Below are positions 1 through 6,340 of a stretch of DNA of 6,375 nucleotides, piece by piece. The stretch is from positions 1 through 6,375 of the forward strand of contig JAPJMP010000198.1 of NCBI GenBank assembly GCA_026461645.1. Reading direction: 5' to 3'. The notes below the pieces were generated by a model. It saw only the letters and a program-made list of their open reading frames with translations, was not told the DNA's origin and ran no database searches. The stretch is from Burkholderiales bacterium (GTDB lineage Bacteria > Pseudomonadota > Gammaproteobacteria > Burkholderiales > UBA11063). Every line of letters starts with the position of its first letter. Position 1 is the stretch's first letter. Both the position numbers and the translations under genes were made by a program.

Positions 1-84
1 TATTACTCTCAGTTCATTTATAGATTTATTCACTTTATGTTGCCAAATAGTGCATAATTCTGAATAGGTTAGATGTTTATACAT
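1..84 (-). CDS. IS30-type transposase, N-terminal part only (runs off the left edge)
   Basis: Reading leftward from an ATG at 84-82, the frame is open for 28 codons to the window edge, so the 3' part lies outside. The start is supported by GGAG about 6 bases upstream of the ATG on the minus strand. The peptide begins MYKHLTYSELCTIWQ and continues with a Lys/Asn-rich stretch and INEL. IS30-family transposases typically open with a Y-x-HLT-x-E(R/L) segment followed by a helix-turn-helix, and this peptide has that pattern; HLTYSEL is the telling part. The DDE catalytic domain is not in the window, so I cannot say whether the gene is intact. The short length leaves room for another helix-turn-helix protein, but the inverted-repeat-like sequence just upstream favours an insertion sequence. 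Confidence 0.5.
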   Translation of the reverse strand, partial: MYKHLTYSELCTIWQHKVNKSINELRVI

Positions 85-138
85 TTCAGTCTCCAATTTG
101 AAATTTAATTCATTAAAATTGTAAACTGAATCGTCTAA
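1..138 (-). mobile_element. Probable left end of an IS30-like insertion sequence (partial)
   Basis: The transposase start at 84 is followed by a short AT-rich leader. Read on the minus strand from about 138, the sequence starts TTAGACGATTCAGTTTAC, which resembles from memory the outer end of IS30 elements (TGTAGATTCAATTG in IS30 itself), at a normal distance from the transposase start. The boundary at 130-138 is an estimate. The other end, the matching inverted repeat and any target duplication lie outside the window. Confidence 0.35.
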
Positions 139-177
139 CCTTTTCTTTTTATTTTTTGTCGCACTTTATTATACAAT

Positions 178-208
178 TTGCGTGTCTAATCTATGGCAAA
201 GGTATAAA
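178..208 (+). promoter_or_regulatory. Weak promoter candidate
   Basis: TTGCGT at 178-183 resembles a -35 box and TATAAA at 203-208 a -10 box, but the spacer is 19 bases, longer than the preferred 17. Transcription would start near 214, next to the palindrome at 216-232. Such matches are common in AT-rich DNA. Confidence 0.2.
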
Positions 209-215
209 CCCTAAG

Positions 216-232
216 TGCATTTTAAATATGCA
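216..232. repeat. 17-base near-palindrome, operator-like
   Basis: TGCATTTTAAATATGCA has 5-base arms (TGCAT / ATGCA) around TTTAAAT. Only one pair of the whole dyad mismatches (221 with 227). It lies just downstream of the weak promoter candidate at 178-208, where a repressor site could sit. A second short dyad, TATAG-AG-CTATA, follows at 238-249. Both may be chance products of the AT-rich composition. Confidence 0.25.
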
Positions 233-285
233 AATTTTATAGAGCTATATTTAAAATAGAAATAATACTTTCAGGAAGAAGGATT

Positions 286-351
286 TTGAAAAAAGTTAGC
301 TGCTGCCAAAGTTTATTGCCAGCAAGTATAAATTTATTAATTGGAGTATGA
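286..351 (+). CDS. Possible small ORF or leader peptide, 21 aa, TTG start
   Basis: A TTG at 286 opens a frame reading (M)KKVSCCQSLLPASINLLIGV and ends at TGA 349-351. It is preceded by AGGAAGAAGGA at 273-283, the strongest ribosome-binding-like sequence in the intergenic region, 3 to 9 bases from the TTG depending on which part pairs. The frame stays open upstream to 226 but offers no ATG or GTG. I recognise no family. A Lys-Lys start followed by hydrophobic residues is compatible with a tiny membrane or leader peptide. The hairpin at 301-324 lies inside it, and its stop codon overlaps the extended -10 at 349-357. It could equally be a decayed gene fragment. Confidence 0.2.
   Translation: MKKVSCCQSLLPASINLLIGV
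301..324 (+). repeat. Imperfect hairpin upstream of the sugar transferase gene
   Basis: TGCTGCCAA (301-309) can pair with TTGCCAGCA (316-324) around the six-base loop AGTTTA, giving eight of nine pairs with one C-C mismatch. No U-run follows, so it is not a typical intrinsic terminator. In RNA it would lie within the possible small ORF; in DNA it would be a dyad about 25 bases upstream of the -10 candidate and could bind a regulator. Confidence 0.3.
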
Positions 352-357
352 TACAAT
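349..357 (+). promoter_or_regulatory. Extended -10 promoter candidate for the sugar transferase operon
   Basis: TGATACAAT matches the extended -10 form TGn followed by TACAAT, one base off TATAAT. No good -35 lies 16-18 bases upstream, which extended -10 promoters tolerate. Transcription would start near 364, giving a leader of about 40 bases before the ATG at 404. As the first four genes are closely spaced, this would be the main promoter for all of them. Confidence 0.4.
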
Positions 358-403
358 ACAATGTTAAATTTTAAATAGTATTCAAAAGTAAAACAAAATT
401 TAT

Positions 404-1822
404 ATGAATTACTTCAAAAATAATAAGCCGCTGCTACAGGGGCTGTTTTTAGCTATAACTGACTTATTTGCATTAGCCATAACCTATTTAATTGCAAGAT
501 ATTTGGCTAACTTTATTGATGCAAGTATTGGCCATATTACTTTTAAGTCAATCGGATTAGCCAAATTTGGTGGTTTGATTGTGATTGCTGTATTTTGGTA
601 TCAAGAGCAATATCTTAAACGCCGACCAGTTTGGGAGGAAGTAGCGCTTGTATGTAAAACAATCTTTATTTTTGCTATTATTCACATGTCACTTAGCTTC
701 TTAGTTTCCCACCATGTGATTAAATTATTTAATGTAATTTTTTGGTTGAGTCTAATAATTATTTTACCTCTCTTGCGCTATTTAACCAAGCGTGTTTTAA
801 TTTATCTGCGTATATGGGGGCGCGATGTATATATTGTTGGTACTGGTATTAGTGCTAAACGAGCTTATGATTTAGCCACAACTAATTATTTGCTTGGCTA
901 TAAAATTATTGGTTTTATTGCCATAAATTACGACAATCAAGTAAAAGCGGTGGAATTGCCTTTACCTGTTTTAAGTTTTGAACATATTCTCCAATTAAAT
1001 TTAAATAAAAACAACACCGAAATAATCGTTGCTTTATCTAGTGATGATATTGTGGCTAATATGAATAAAATAAACGTTTTGCAAAATCAATATTCGTTTG
1101 TTTCCATAATTCCAGATATCAGTGGCTTACCCCTGTATGGAGCTCAAGTTGAGCATTTTTTTGGTAATGATTATCTTTTTTTAAGATTAAAAAACAATTT
1201 AGGACGTAAGTTTAATCGATTAATCAAGAGATTTTTTGATATTGTGCTGTCATTTATTGCAATTGTAATTTTGTCACCAGTATTTTTGTTAATTGGCCTT
1301 TTAGTTGCCTCAACTAGTGGTGGTAAGATTATTTATAAGCACCAAAGAATTGGAAAAGATGGTCAGCAATTTTCCTGTTTAAAATTTCAAACTATGTATA
1401 AAAACAGTAAAGAAATCTTGGAGCAAATATTAAAAAATGATCAAGCAATGCTGCAGGAATGGCAAAAAAATTTTAAACTGAAAAATGACCCTAGAGTTAC
1501 TTCATTAGGTAAAATATTACGTCAAACAAGTTTGGATGAGTTACCACAATTATTTAATGTTTTATTTGGGCAAATGAGTTTAGTTGGGCCAAGGCCAATT
1601 GTTCATGAAGAAATTAACAAATACCAGAGTGATTTTTATTATTATAAATTAGTGCGGCCGGGTATAACAGGTTTATGGCAGATTAGTGGACGTAATGATG
1701 TTGATTATGCACAACGCGTTCGCCTAGATGTTTATTATATTAAAAATTGGTCATTGTGGTATGATTTTATTATTTTATTTAAAACAGTTCACATTGTGTT
1801 GAAAAGAAGTGGCGCTTATTAA
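404..1822 (+). CDS. WbaP-like undecaprenyl-phosphate sugar-phosphate transferase
   Basis: Initiating transferase of O-antigen, capsule or exopolysaccharide synthesis: it moves a sugar phosphate (galactose-1-phosphate in classic WbaP) from a nucleotide sugar to undecaprenyl phosphate in the inner membrane. At 472 aa it has the full WbaP/WcaJ layout. Four N-terminal membrane segments lie at about 11-35, 52-66, 82-102 and 106-126. A Rossmann-like domain spans about 140-250 (VYIVGTG at 142-148), then a hydrophobic re-entrant helix (279-302) and the catalytic domain. Visible motifs are the catalytic Asp-Glu pair in TSLDELPQL (D378, E379), GPRP (395-398), RPGITGLWQ (418-426) and the C-terminal GAY. 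KFRTM reads KFQTM here (327-331), an unusual change. The sugar cannot be told from sequence. ATG 404 is the only usable start, since an in-frame stop sits at 389-391; no clear Shine-Dalgarno is seen, suggesting weak initiation. It heads the hisS cluster. Confidence 0.9.
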   Translation: MNYFKNNKPLLQGLFLAITDLFALAITYLIARYLANFIDASIGHITFKSIGLAKFGGLIVIAVFWYQEQYLKRRPVWEEVALVCKTIFIFAIIHMSLSFLVSHHVIKLFNVIFWLSLIIILPLLRYLTKRVLIYLRIWGRDVYIVGTGISAKRAYDLATTNYLLGYKIIGFIAINYDNQVKAVELPLPVLSFEHILQLNLNKNNTEIIVALSSDDIVANMNKINVLQNQYSFVSIIPDISGLPLYGAQVEHFFGNDYLFLRLKNNLGRKFNRLIKRFFDIVLSFIAIVILSPVFLLIGLLVASTSGGKIIYKHQRIGKDGQQFSCLKFQTMYKNSKEILEQILKNDQAMLQEWQKNFKLKNDPRVTSLGKILRQTSLDELPQLFNVLFGQMSLVGPRPIVHEEINKYQSDFYYYKLVRPGITGLWQISGRNDVDYAQRVRLDVYYIKNWSLWYDFIILFKTVHIVLKRSGAY

Positions 1823-1843
1823 ATATTATGTGTAGAGAGGAAT

Positions 1844-3094
1844 ATGGAAAAAATTAATGCAATTAAGGGAATGAATGATATTCTTCCTAGTGAAACATAT
1901 ATCTGGTCCTATTTGGAGCAAAAAATTAAGTTATGGGTACAAAGTTATGGCTATGAAAATATTCGTATGCCAATAGTTGAAAATACTAAATTATTTACCC
2001 GTTCGATTGGCGAGGTTACAGATATTGTTGAAAAAGAGATGTATACCTTTATTGATAAATTAAATAATGATAGTTTAACACTAAGGCCTGAAGGTACTGC
2101 CGGTTGTATTCGTGCCGTAACTCAAAATCAGTTGTTATACAATACCACTCAAAAATTGTGGTATATGGGGCCAATGTTTCGGCATGAACGTCCACAAAAA
2201 GGAAGGTATCGGCAATTTCATCAATTAGGGGTTGAAGCTTTAGGCTTTAAGGGTCCAGAAATTGATGCCGAGATTGTGCTAATGCAGGCACAATTGTGGC
2301 AAATTTTAGGTTTAAAAAATATTCAGTTGCAAATAAATTGTTTAGGTGAGGCAGATGAAAGAGTTAAACATAAACAAGAGTTAATCGCCTATTTTGAAAA
2401 GTATAAGGATTTATTAGATGAAGATTGTTTAAATCGGTTGTATAAAAATCCATTGAGAATTTTAGATAGTAAAAATCCACAATTGCAACAGTTAATTAAT
2501 GAGGCCCCACAATTAATTAATTATTTAGGCAAACAATCGCAACAGCACTACAATGGTTGGAAGCAATATTTACAGCAATTGGGAATAAATTTTGCTGAAA
2601 ACTCAAGATTAGTAAGAGGATTGGATTATTACAATTTGTCAGTGTTTGAGTGGGTCAGTTTTAATCTTGGGGCACAAGGTACAATTTCCGGTGGTGGCCG
2701 TTATGACCCACTTATAAAGCAGCTTAGTGGCAAGGATAACTATGCTATAGGCTTTGGTATGGGAATGGAAAGATTAATTCTGGAAATTCAAGCGCAAAAC
2801 CAGACGCCAAATCCAGACTATCCAGATGTTTTTATTGCTAACTTTGGGGAGGCAACTCAAGCCATGTCATTTAATGCTGCACAGCAGTTACGTGATAGAG
2901 GTTATAATGTAATTCAGAACTTAAGTGATGGAAGTTTGAAGTCACAATTAAAACGTGCTAATTCAATGAATTGTAGAATAACACTAATAATTGGCGAAAC
3001 TGAGGTATTAAACAATCAAATCGTGGTAAAATTTATGGATAGTCAAGAGCAACAGGTGATTAATTTTGATGAATTAGTTAACCATATCAAGTAA
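1844..3094 (+). CDS. hisS: Histidyl-tRNA synthetase
   Basis: Cytoplasmic class II synthetase that activates histidine with ATP and charges tRNA-His; essential. The 416 aa are close to the 424 of E. coli HisRS. The N-terminal AIKGMNDILP (6-15) is characteristic. Motif 1 lies around 37-65, LRPEGTAG at 80-87, and motif 2 with its loop at 109-134 (FRHERPQKGRYRQFHQLG). The histidine-binding signature LVRGLDYY is at 256-263, with R258 matching the catalytic Arg259 of E. coli. A second histidine motif, GTISGGGRYD, is at 279-288, and motif 3, AIGFGMGMERL, at 301-311. The anticodon-binding domain fills about 327-416. P289 follows GGRYD where Gly is usual; the core is otherwise normal. GAGAGGA (1835-1841) precedes the ATG closely. 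It follows the transferase gene by 21 bases and is probably cotranscribed, with no T-box or attenuator visible. Confidence 0.97.
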   Translation: MEKINAIKGMNDILPSETYIWSYLEQKIKLWVQSYGYENIRMPIVENTKLFTRSIGEVTDIVEKEMYTFIDKLNNDSLTLRPEGTAGCIRAVTQNQLLYNTTQKLWYMGPMFRHERPQKGRYRQFHQLGVEALGFKGPEIDAEIVLMQAQLWQILGLKNIQLQINCLGEADERVKHKQELIAYFEKYKDLLDEDCLNRLYKNPLRILDSKNPQLQQLINEAPQLINYLGKQSQQHYNGWKQYLQQLGINFAENSRLVRGLDYYNLSVFEWVSFNLGAQGTISGGGRYDPLIKQLSGKDNYAIGFGMGMERLILEIQAQNQTPNPDYPDVFIANFGEATQAMSFNAAQQLRDRGYNVIQNLSDGSLKSQLKRANSMNCRITLIIGETEVLNNQIVVKFMDSQEQQVINFDELVNHIK

Positions 3095-3113
3095 TTATAG
3101 CAAAGGAATTGCA

Positions 3114-3749
3114 ATGGCACATTATGATTTACAAGAACAAGAGCAAATTAGTAATCTTAAATATTTTTGGCAAAAAGGTGGCAAATATATAATTGGATTA
3201 GTTGTTTTAATAATTATTGCTTATATTGGTAATACCTTATGGAATATTCATAAACAAAATCAAGCAGCGCAAGCAGCTACAGTTTATGCTTTATTCGAAG
3301 ATGGAATGAAGGCTGAGAGTATTGTAGCAGTGATGGGGCCAGTTAATCAGTTGCAAACTGAATACCCTAAGACTGAATATGCGGCAATGGCATCACTGGA
3401 GGCGGCTAAATTTTGGTGGACACTTAAAAATGAATCGGAGGCTATGCACTTATTAAATTGGGTTATTGATAATGCAGCAGACAAAGGTTTAATTAGTATT
3501 GCGCGGATTCATTTAGCAGATGCTTTTATTGACCAAAATAACTTTACTCAAGCAATGGATCAACTACAAGCATCCCACGAAGCTGCTTTTGATTTTATGT
3601 ATTATATGAAGCGTGGCGATTTATATGTGGTTAAAGGGCAGGCTGATCGTGCTCGTGATGCATACAAAGAAGCATTAGCTAAAGTAGGGAATGATGTTAA
3701 TTTGCAACAAATGATTCAAATGCGTATTGATGTTTTAGGTAATAATTAA
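3114..3749 (+). CDS. yfgM: YfgM-like inner-membrane TPR protein (Sec translocon ancillary subunit)
   Basis: A 211-aa protein matching YfgM (206 aa in E. coli) in size, layout and position between hisS and bamB. A short cytoplasmic N-terminus (1-23, YDLQEQEQISNLKYFW) leads into one membrane segment (about 24-44, GKYIIGLVVLIIIAYIG), followed by a helical periplasmic domain. A TPR-like unit is recognisable at about 158-190 (MKRGDLYVVKGQADRARDAY), and the C-terminus QMIQMRIDVLG resembles the family ending. In E. coli, YfgM associates with SecYEG and the chaperone PpiD and helps hand over secreted proteins; the same role here is inferred. AAGGA (3103-3107) sits 6 bases before the ATG. The gene starts 19 bases after hisS and ends 4 bases before bamB, so the three are probably one transcript. 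Confidence 0.88.
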   Translation: MAHYDLQEQEQISNLKYFWQKGGKYIIGLVVLIIIAYIGNTLWNIHKQNQAAQAATVYALFEDGMKAESIVAVMGPVNQLQTEYPKTEYAAMASLEAAKFWWTLKNESEAMHLLNWVIDNAADKGLISIARIHLADAFIDQNNFTQAMDQLQASHEAAFDFMYYMKRGDLYVVKGQADRARDAYKEALAKVGNDVNLQQMIQMRIDVLGNN

Positions 3750-3753
3750 TTTT

Positions 3754-4917
3754 ATGTTACGATTAATAGTTACAAAATTAAATATTTATTGTTTTGAAAA
3801 TATTATTGTTGTTTGCTTAATCGGCATTTTAGCTGTTTCCTGTGCCTCTAATGTTGATCCACAGCCAAAGAAGATAGTTGCACAGAACTACAGTCAAAAG
3901 CTTAAAGTTGTATGGCATGATAGCCAGCTGCAAAATAGTAACGCTAATAGTTTTGTTCCCGTTGTTGATAATAGAACTATATTTACTGCCGATAGCGATG
4001 GCAATATTTATCGTATTGATCAAACTGATGGAACAATTATTAATCAATGGCGCTTTAAGCGTAAATTTTCAAGTGGCACTGCGGTTAGTGAAGGACATAT
4101 ATTTGTCACTACTGTGGATGGGTATTTATTGGCTATTGATCGTGGTAGCGGCAAAATTAGTTGGCAAGCACAATTGCCAACTGTAGCTATTGAAGCACCA
4201 CAGGCAGGGAACGGAACCGTTATAGTTAAAACTAATGACTCTCAAGTTTTAGCCTATAATACTACTAATGGTAATTTACTTTGGATTTATCAAAAGCAAA
4301 CGCCGGCACTAACTTTAAGAGCCTATAATAGTTTTCAGTTAATTGCTCCAGATGTAGTGATAGTAGGTGAACCAGGAGGCAGATTAGTATTACTTAATTT
4401 AATCAGTGGAATGGCAATTTGGGAAAATTATATTGCGGTACCAACTGGTTCTACTGATTTAGATAAACTAACTGACGTTTCAATTAGGCCAGTTATCAAT
4501 AATAAAGAAATTTGTGCTGCTACTTATAATGGTAAATTAGCTTGTCTTGATGCGATTTCAAGTAATATAATTTGGAGTAAACCCTTTAGTACTAGTAATG
4601 GAATTGCAATTGATGATCACAATGTTTATGCCACAGATTTAAATGCGAATATTTACGCTTTTGATAAAAACACCGGTGCATTGATTTGGACTAATAATGA
4701 TCTTCAGTATCGAAATATTAGTTCGCCGGCAGTGTTAAATGGAAATATACTTTTCGTTGATGGTGACGGAAATATGTTTTTAATTGATCATATTTCTGGA
4801 AAAATAATAGCTCAGAGAGATTCAGGTTTGCAGGGGGGGGTAGCTTATCCATACTCTGATGGAAGTAATGTCGTATATCAATCTGCTTCAGGGGTTATAG
4901 TCGAAATTGCCCAATAA
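3754..4917 (+). CDS. bamB: BamB, outer-membrane protein assembly lipoprotein
   Basis: Beta-propeller lipoprotein of the BAM complex, which folds beta-barrel proteins into the outer membrane. The 387 aa compare with 392 in E. coli. The signal peptide has a long n-region (R3, K8, E15), a hydrophobic core at 17-29 and a loose lipobox LAVSC with lipidated Cys at 30. Propeller repeats follow, with PQQ-like blades such as DGYLLAIDRGSGKISW (122-137), NGKLACLD (259-266) and NANIYAFDKNTGALIW (297-312). LTLR at 186-189 matches the LSLR loop that contacts BamA in E. coli (L192, L194, R195); D241 matches D246, but D248 is replaced by S243. ATG 3754 is the only candidate start. It lies 4 bases after the upstream stop with no strong Shine-Dalgarno, so translational coupling is likely. 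A G8 tract (4833-4840) lies in codons 360-363. Confidence 0.95.
   Translation: MLRLIVTKLNIYCFENIIVVCLIGILAVSCASNVDPQPKKIVAQNYSQKLKVVWHDSQLQNSNANSFVPVVDNRTIFTADSDGNIYRIDQTDGTIINQWRFKRKFSSGTAVSEGHIFVTTVDGYLLAIDRGSGKISWQAQLPTVAIEAPQAGNGTVIVKTNDSQVLAYNTTNGNLLWIYQKQTPALTLRAYNSFQLIAPDVVIVGEPGGRLVLLNLISGMAIWENYIAVPTGSTDLDKLTDVSIRPVINNKEICAATYNGKLACLDAISSNIIWSKPFSTSNGIAIDDHNVYATDLNANIYAFDKNTGALIWTNNDLQYRNISSPAVLNGNILFVDGDGNMFLIDHISGKIIAQRDSGLQGGVAYPYSDGSNVVYQSASGVIVEIAQ
4833..4840 (+). repeat. G8 homopolymer within bamB, possible slippage tract
   Basis: Eight consecutive G in CAG-GGG-GGG-GTA (Gln360 to Val363), in a gene where G runs otherwise rarely exceed four. As written, the frame continues to the normal stop. 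With seven G the next codon would be TAG; with nine G the frame would reach TGA after six further codons (GSLSIL is inserted). Either change would remove the final 20-odd residues that close the propeller. Poly-G tracts of this length are classic slipped-strand sites in phase-variable genes; that this one varies is inference. A sequencing length error is also possible. Confidence 0.6.
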
Positions 4918-4943
4918 ATTAGCGGAAACAAACTTTTAATTCG

Positions 4944-4949
4944 TATAAT
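4944..4949 (+). promoter_or_regulatory. -10 promoter candidate for the permease gene
   Basis: A perfect TATAAT lies in the 52-base gap between bamB and the permease. The best -35 is only TTAGCG at 4919-4924, with a long 19-base spacer. Transcription would start near 4956, leaving a leader of about 14 bases, so the AAAGG at 4952-4956 could not serve as the ribosome-binding site of that transcript. Either initiation is on a nearly leaderless message or the gene is read through from bamB. No terminator hairpin separates the two genes. Confidence 0.35.
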
Positions 4950-4969
4950 AGAAAGGTAAAATTAATCCC

Positions 4970-6340
4970 ATGATCCATCTAAACAATAAAAAGTTAACAT
5001 TTTTCAATTTAGCCTTAATGACAATAAGTGCAAATTTTGGTATTCGGTGGTTAGCTGTTGCAGGCGGTATTGGTCCCTCTTCGCTTCTATTTTGGCTTAT
5101 TGGAGCATTAGTGTTTTTGCTTCCCTTAGCAATTATGTCGGCACAGTTATCTGTAGCGTATCCAGAGGAGGGCGGAGTATATGCCTGGACTAAAGAGGTT
5201 CTTGGTGAAAAACATGGTTTTTTAATTGCTTGGTTTTATTGGGTTAATAATTTATTTTTTTATCCAGCGTTGTTAATTTTTTTAGTGAGTAATTTCGCTT
5301 ATTTTATTGACAGACCAGAATTGGCTACTAATCTTAAATTCGTAACTATCACGAGTTTAATCTTTTTTTGGGGAATAGTTTTTGTTAGTTTGGCTGGAAT
5401 AAAGGCAAGTAAAAACATAATTTCCTTTGGTGGTGTGGTTGGGGGTATTATACCTATTTTATTACTAATTGTCTTTGCTGCATATTTATTACTAACTGGT
5501 CATTCATCAGCAACTGTTTTTTCTATTAATACTATGAAGCCAAGTCATGCGATATTTGACAATATTTCATCATTATCAATTTTAATGTTTGCTATGGCTG
5601 GAATAGAAATAATTCCAACCTTTGCCAATTCAGTTAGAAATGTAAAAAAAGACTTGTATCCTGGAATAATAATAGGTTCAATTATTTTATTTGTTCTTTA
5701 CTTCATTGGTACTTCAGCTATGAATGTAATTGCTAGTCCAGAGACTATTCAAAAGGCATCTGGAGTTGTTAATACATTTAGTATTATAGATAATAAACTT
5801 GGAATTCATTTCATGACGCGTATTGTTTCATTTGCTCTAGCTTTTGCTGAGTTGGCTTCATTAACCGTATGGATTATTGGACCAGTTATTATGTTTTTTA
5901 AATGTACGCCTAAAGGAATATTACCTAACTGGTTACATAAAACTAATGTAAGTGGTACCCCAACCAATGCAATTATATTCCAGGGGATAATTGTGACAGT
6001 AATTATACTCTTAAATAATTTAATTGAGAACGTCAATAATATGTACCAGGCACTTATAATCATGACAACAATTTTATATTTTCTCCCTTATATTTTTCTT
6101 GCAATAGTATATATAAAGTCAAAAGCACTATCTAAACATAATATATTTCTAAGATATATCTTATTTTCATTGCTTATGGTAGCAGTTATCTTCGGTATTG
6201 TAATTAGTTTTGCGCCATCTTCAGATCTTAAAACCACGCATCAAATAATTGTTTATGAATGCGAAATTTTCTTTGGACCATTAATTTTTATAATAATAGG
6301 TATCTTAATTAGAAACAAGAGAAAACATATATGGCAGTAG
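4970..6340 (+). CDS. APC-family amino-acid permease
   Basis: Inner-membrane transporter of the amino acid-polyamine-organocation superfamily, with 456 aa and about 12 membrane segments (roughly 11-32, 37-61, 84-112, 123-144, 150-176, 196-217, 231-253, 281-310, 332-350, 357-382, 393-414, 428-448). The conserved segment after TM2, SVAYPEEGGVYAWTKEVLG (61-79), is typical, as is TM6 with FAMAGIEIIPTFANSV (207-222), whose Gly-x-Glu marks the unwound substrate-site helix. TM1 has NFGIRWLAVAGGIGPSS (22-38) rather than a plain GSGIF motif, as in the glutamate/GABA-antiporter-like branch. The substrate (amino acid or polyamine, uptake or exchange) cannot be assigned. ATG 4970 has only a distant AAAGG (4952-4956), 13 bases away. 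Genes of this type are often abundant in host-associated AT-rich gammaproteobacteria. It takes the place where der commonly follows bamB. Confidence 0.87.
   Translation: MIHLNNKKLTFFNLALMTISANFGIRWLAVAGGIGPSSLLFWLIGALVFLLPLAIMSAQLSVAYPEEGGVYAWTKEVLGEKHGFLIAWFYWVNNLFFYPALLIFLVSNFAYFIDRPELATNLKFVTITSLIFFWGIVFVSLAGIKASKNIISFGGVVGGIIPILLLIVFAAYLLLTGHSSATVFSINTMKPSHAIFDNISSLSILMFAMAGIEIIPTFANSVRNVKKDLYPGIIIGSIILFVLYFIGTSAMNVIASPETIQKASGVVNTFSIIDNKLGIHFMTRIVSFALAFAELASLTVWIIGPVIMFFKCTPKGILPNWLHKTNVSGTPTNAIIFQGIIVTVIILLNNLIENVNNMYQALIIMTTILYFLPYIFLAIVYIKSKALSKHNIFLRYILFSLLMVAVIFGIVISFAPSSDLKTTHQIIVYECEIFFGPLIFIIIGILIRNKRKHIWQ

Larger units (their letters stand above)
139..403. other. Intergenic region between the IS end and the sugar transferase gene
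   Basis: About 265 bases with no long open frame. It begins with a T-rich stretch (141-158) and a perfect TATAAT on the minus strand (173-168). It then holds a 17-base near-palindrome (216-232), a 12-base dyad (238-249), a ribosome-binding-like run (273-283) in front of a short frame, a hairpin (301-324) and an extended -10 (349-357). The density of small signals suggests a regulatory leader for the downstream envelope genes, or remnants of sequence disrupted by the IS. No tRNA-like or known riboswitch-like fold was recognised. Confidence 0.5.

Noticed and set aside
168..173. Perfect TATAAT on the minus strand, pointing toward the transposase
   Set aside because: The nearest -35 (TTGCCA, 199-194) has a 20-base spacer, and the site lies outside the estimated IS end. 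TATAAT occurs by chance often in such AT-rich DNA.
139..403. CRISPR array, tRNA, or known riboswitch in the intergenic region
   Set aside because: No regularly spaced direct repeats, cloverleaf arms or recognisable aptamer core were seen.
1464..1470. A7 run in the sugar transferase gene (and T7 near 5369 in the permease gene)
   Set aside because: A and T runs of this length are expected at this base composition and do not suggest phase variation as the G8 tract does.
3829..4047. 72-codon minus-strand open frame
   Set aside because: It lies wholly inside bamB, has no family resemblance, and is the antisense shadow of propeller-coding sequence.
3878..4186. 102-codon + strand open frame in another reading frame of bamB
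   Set aside because: Overlaps the clearly conserved BamB frame; its hydrophobic look comes from reading AT-rich codons out of frame.
5806..6063. 85-codon minus-strand open frame
   Set aside because: Antisense shadow of the permease membrane segments; no ribosome-binding site or family match.
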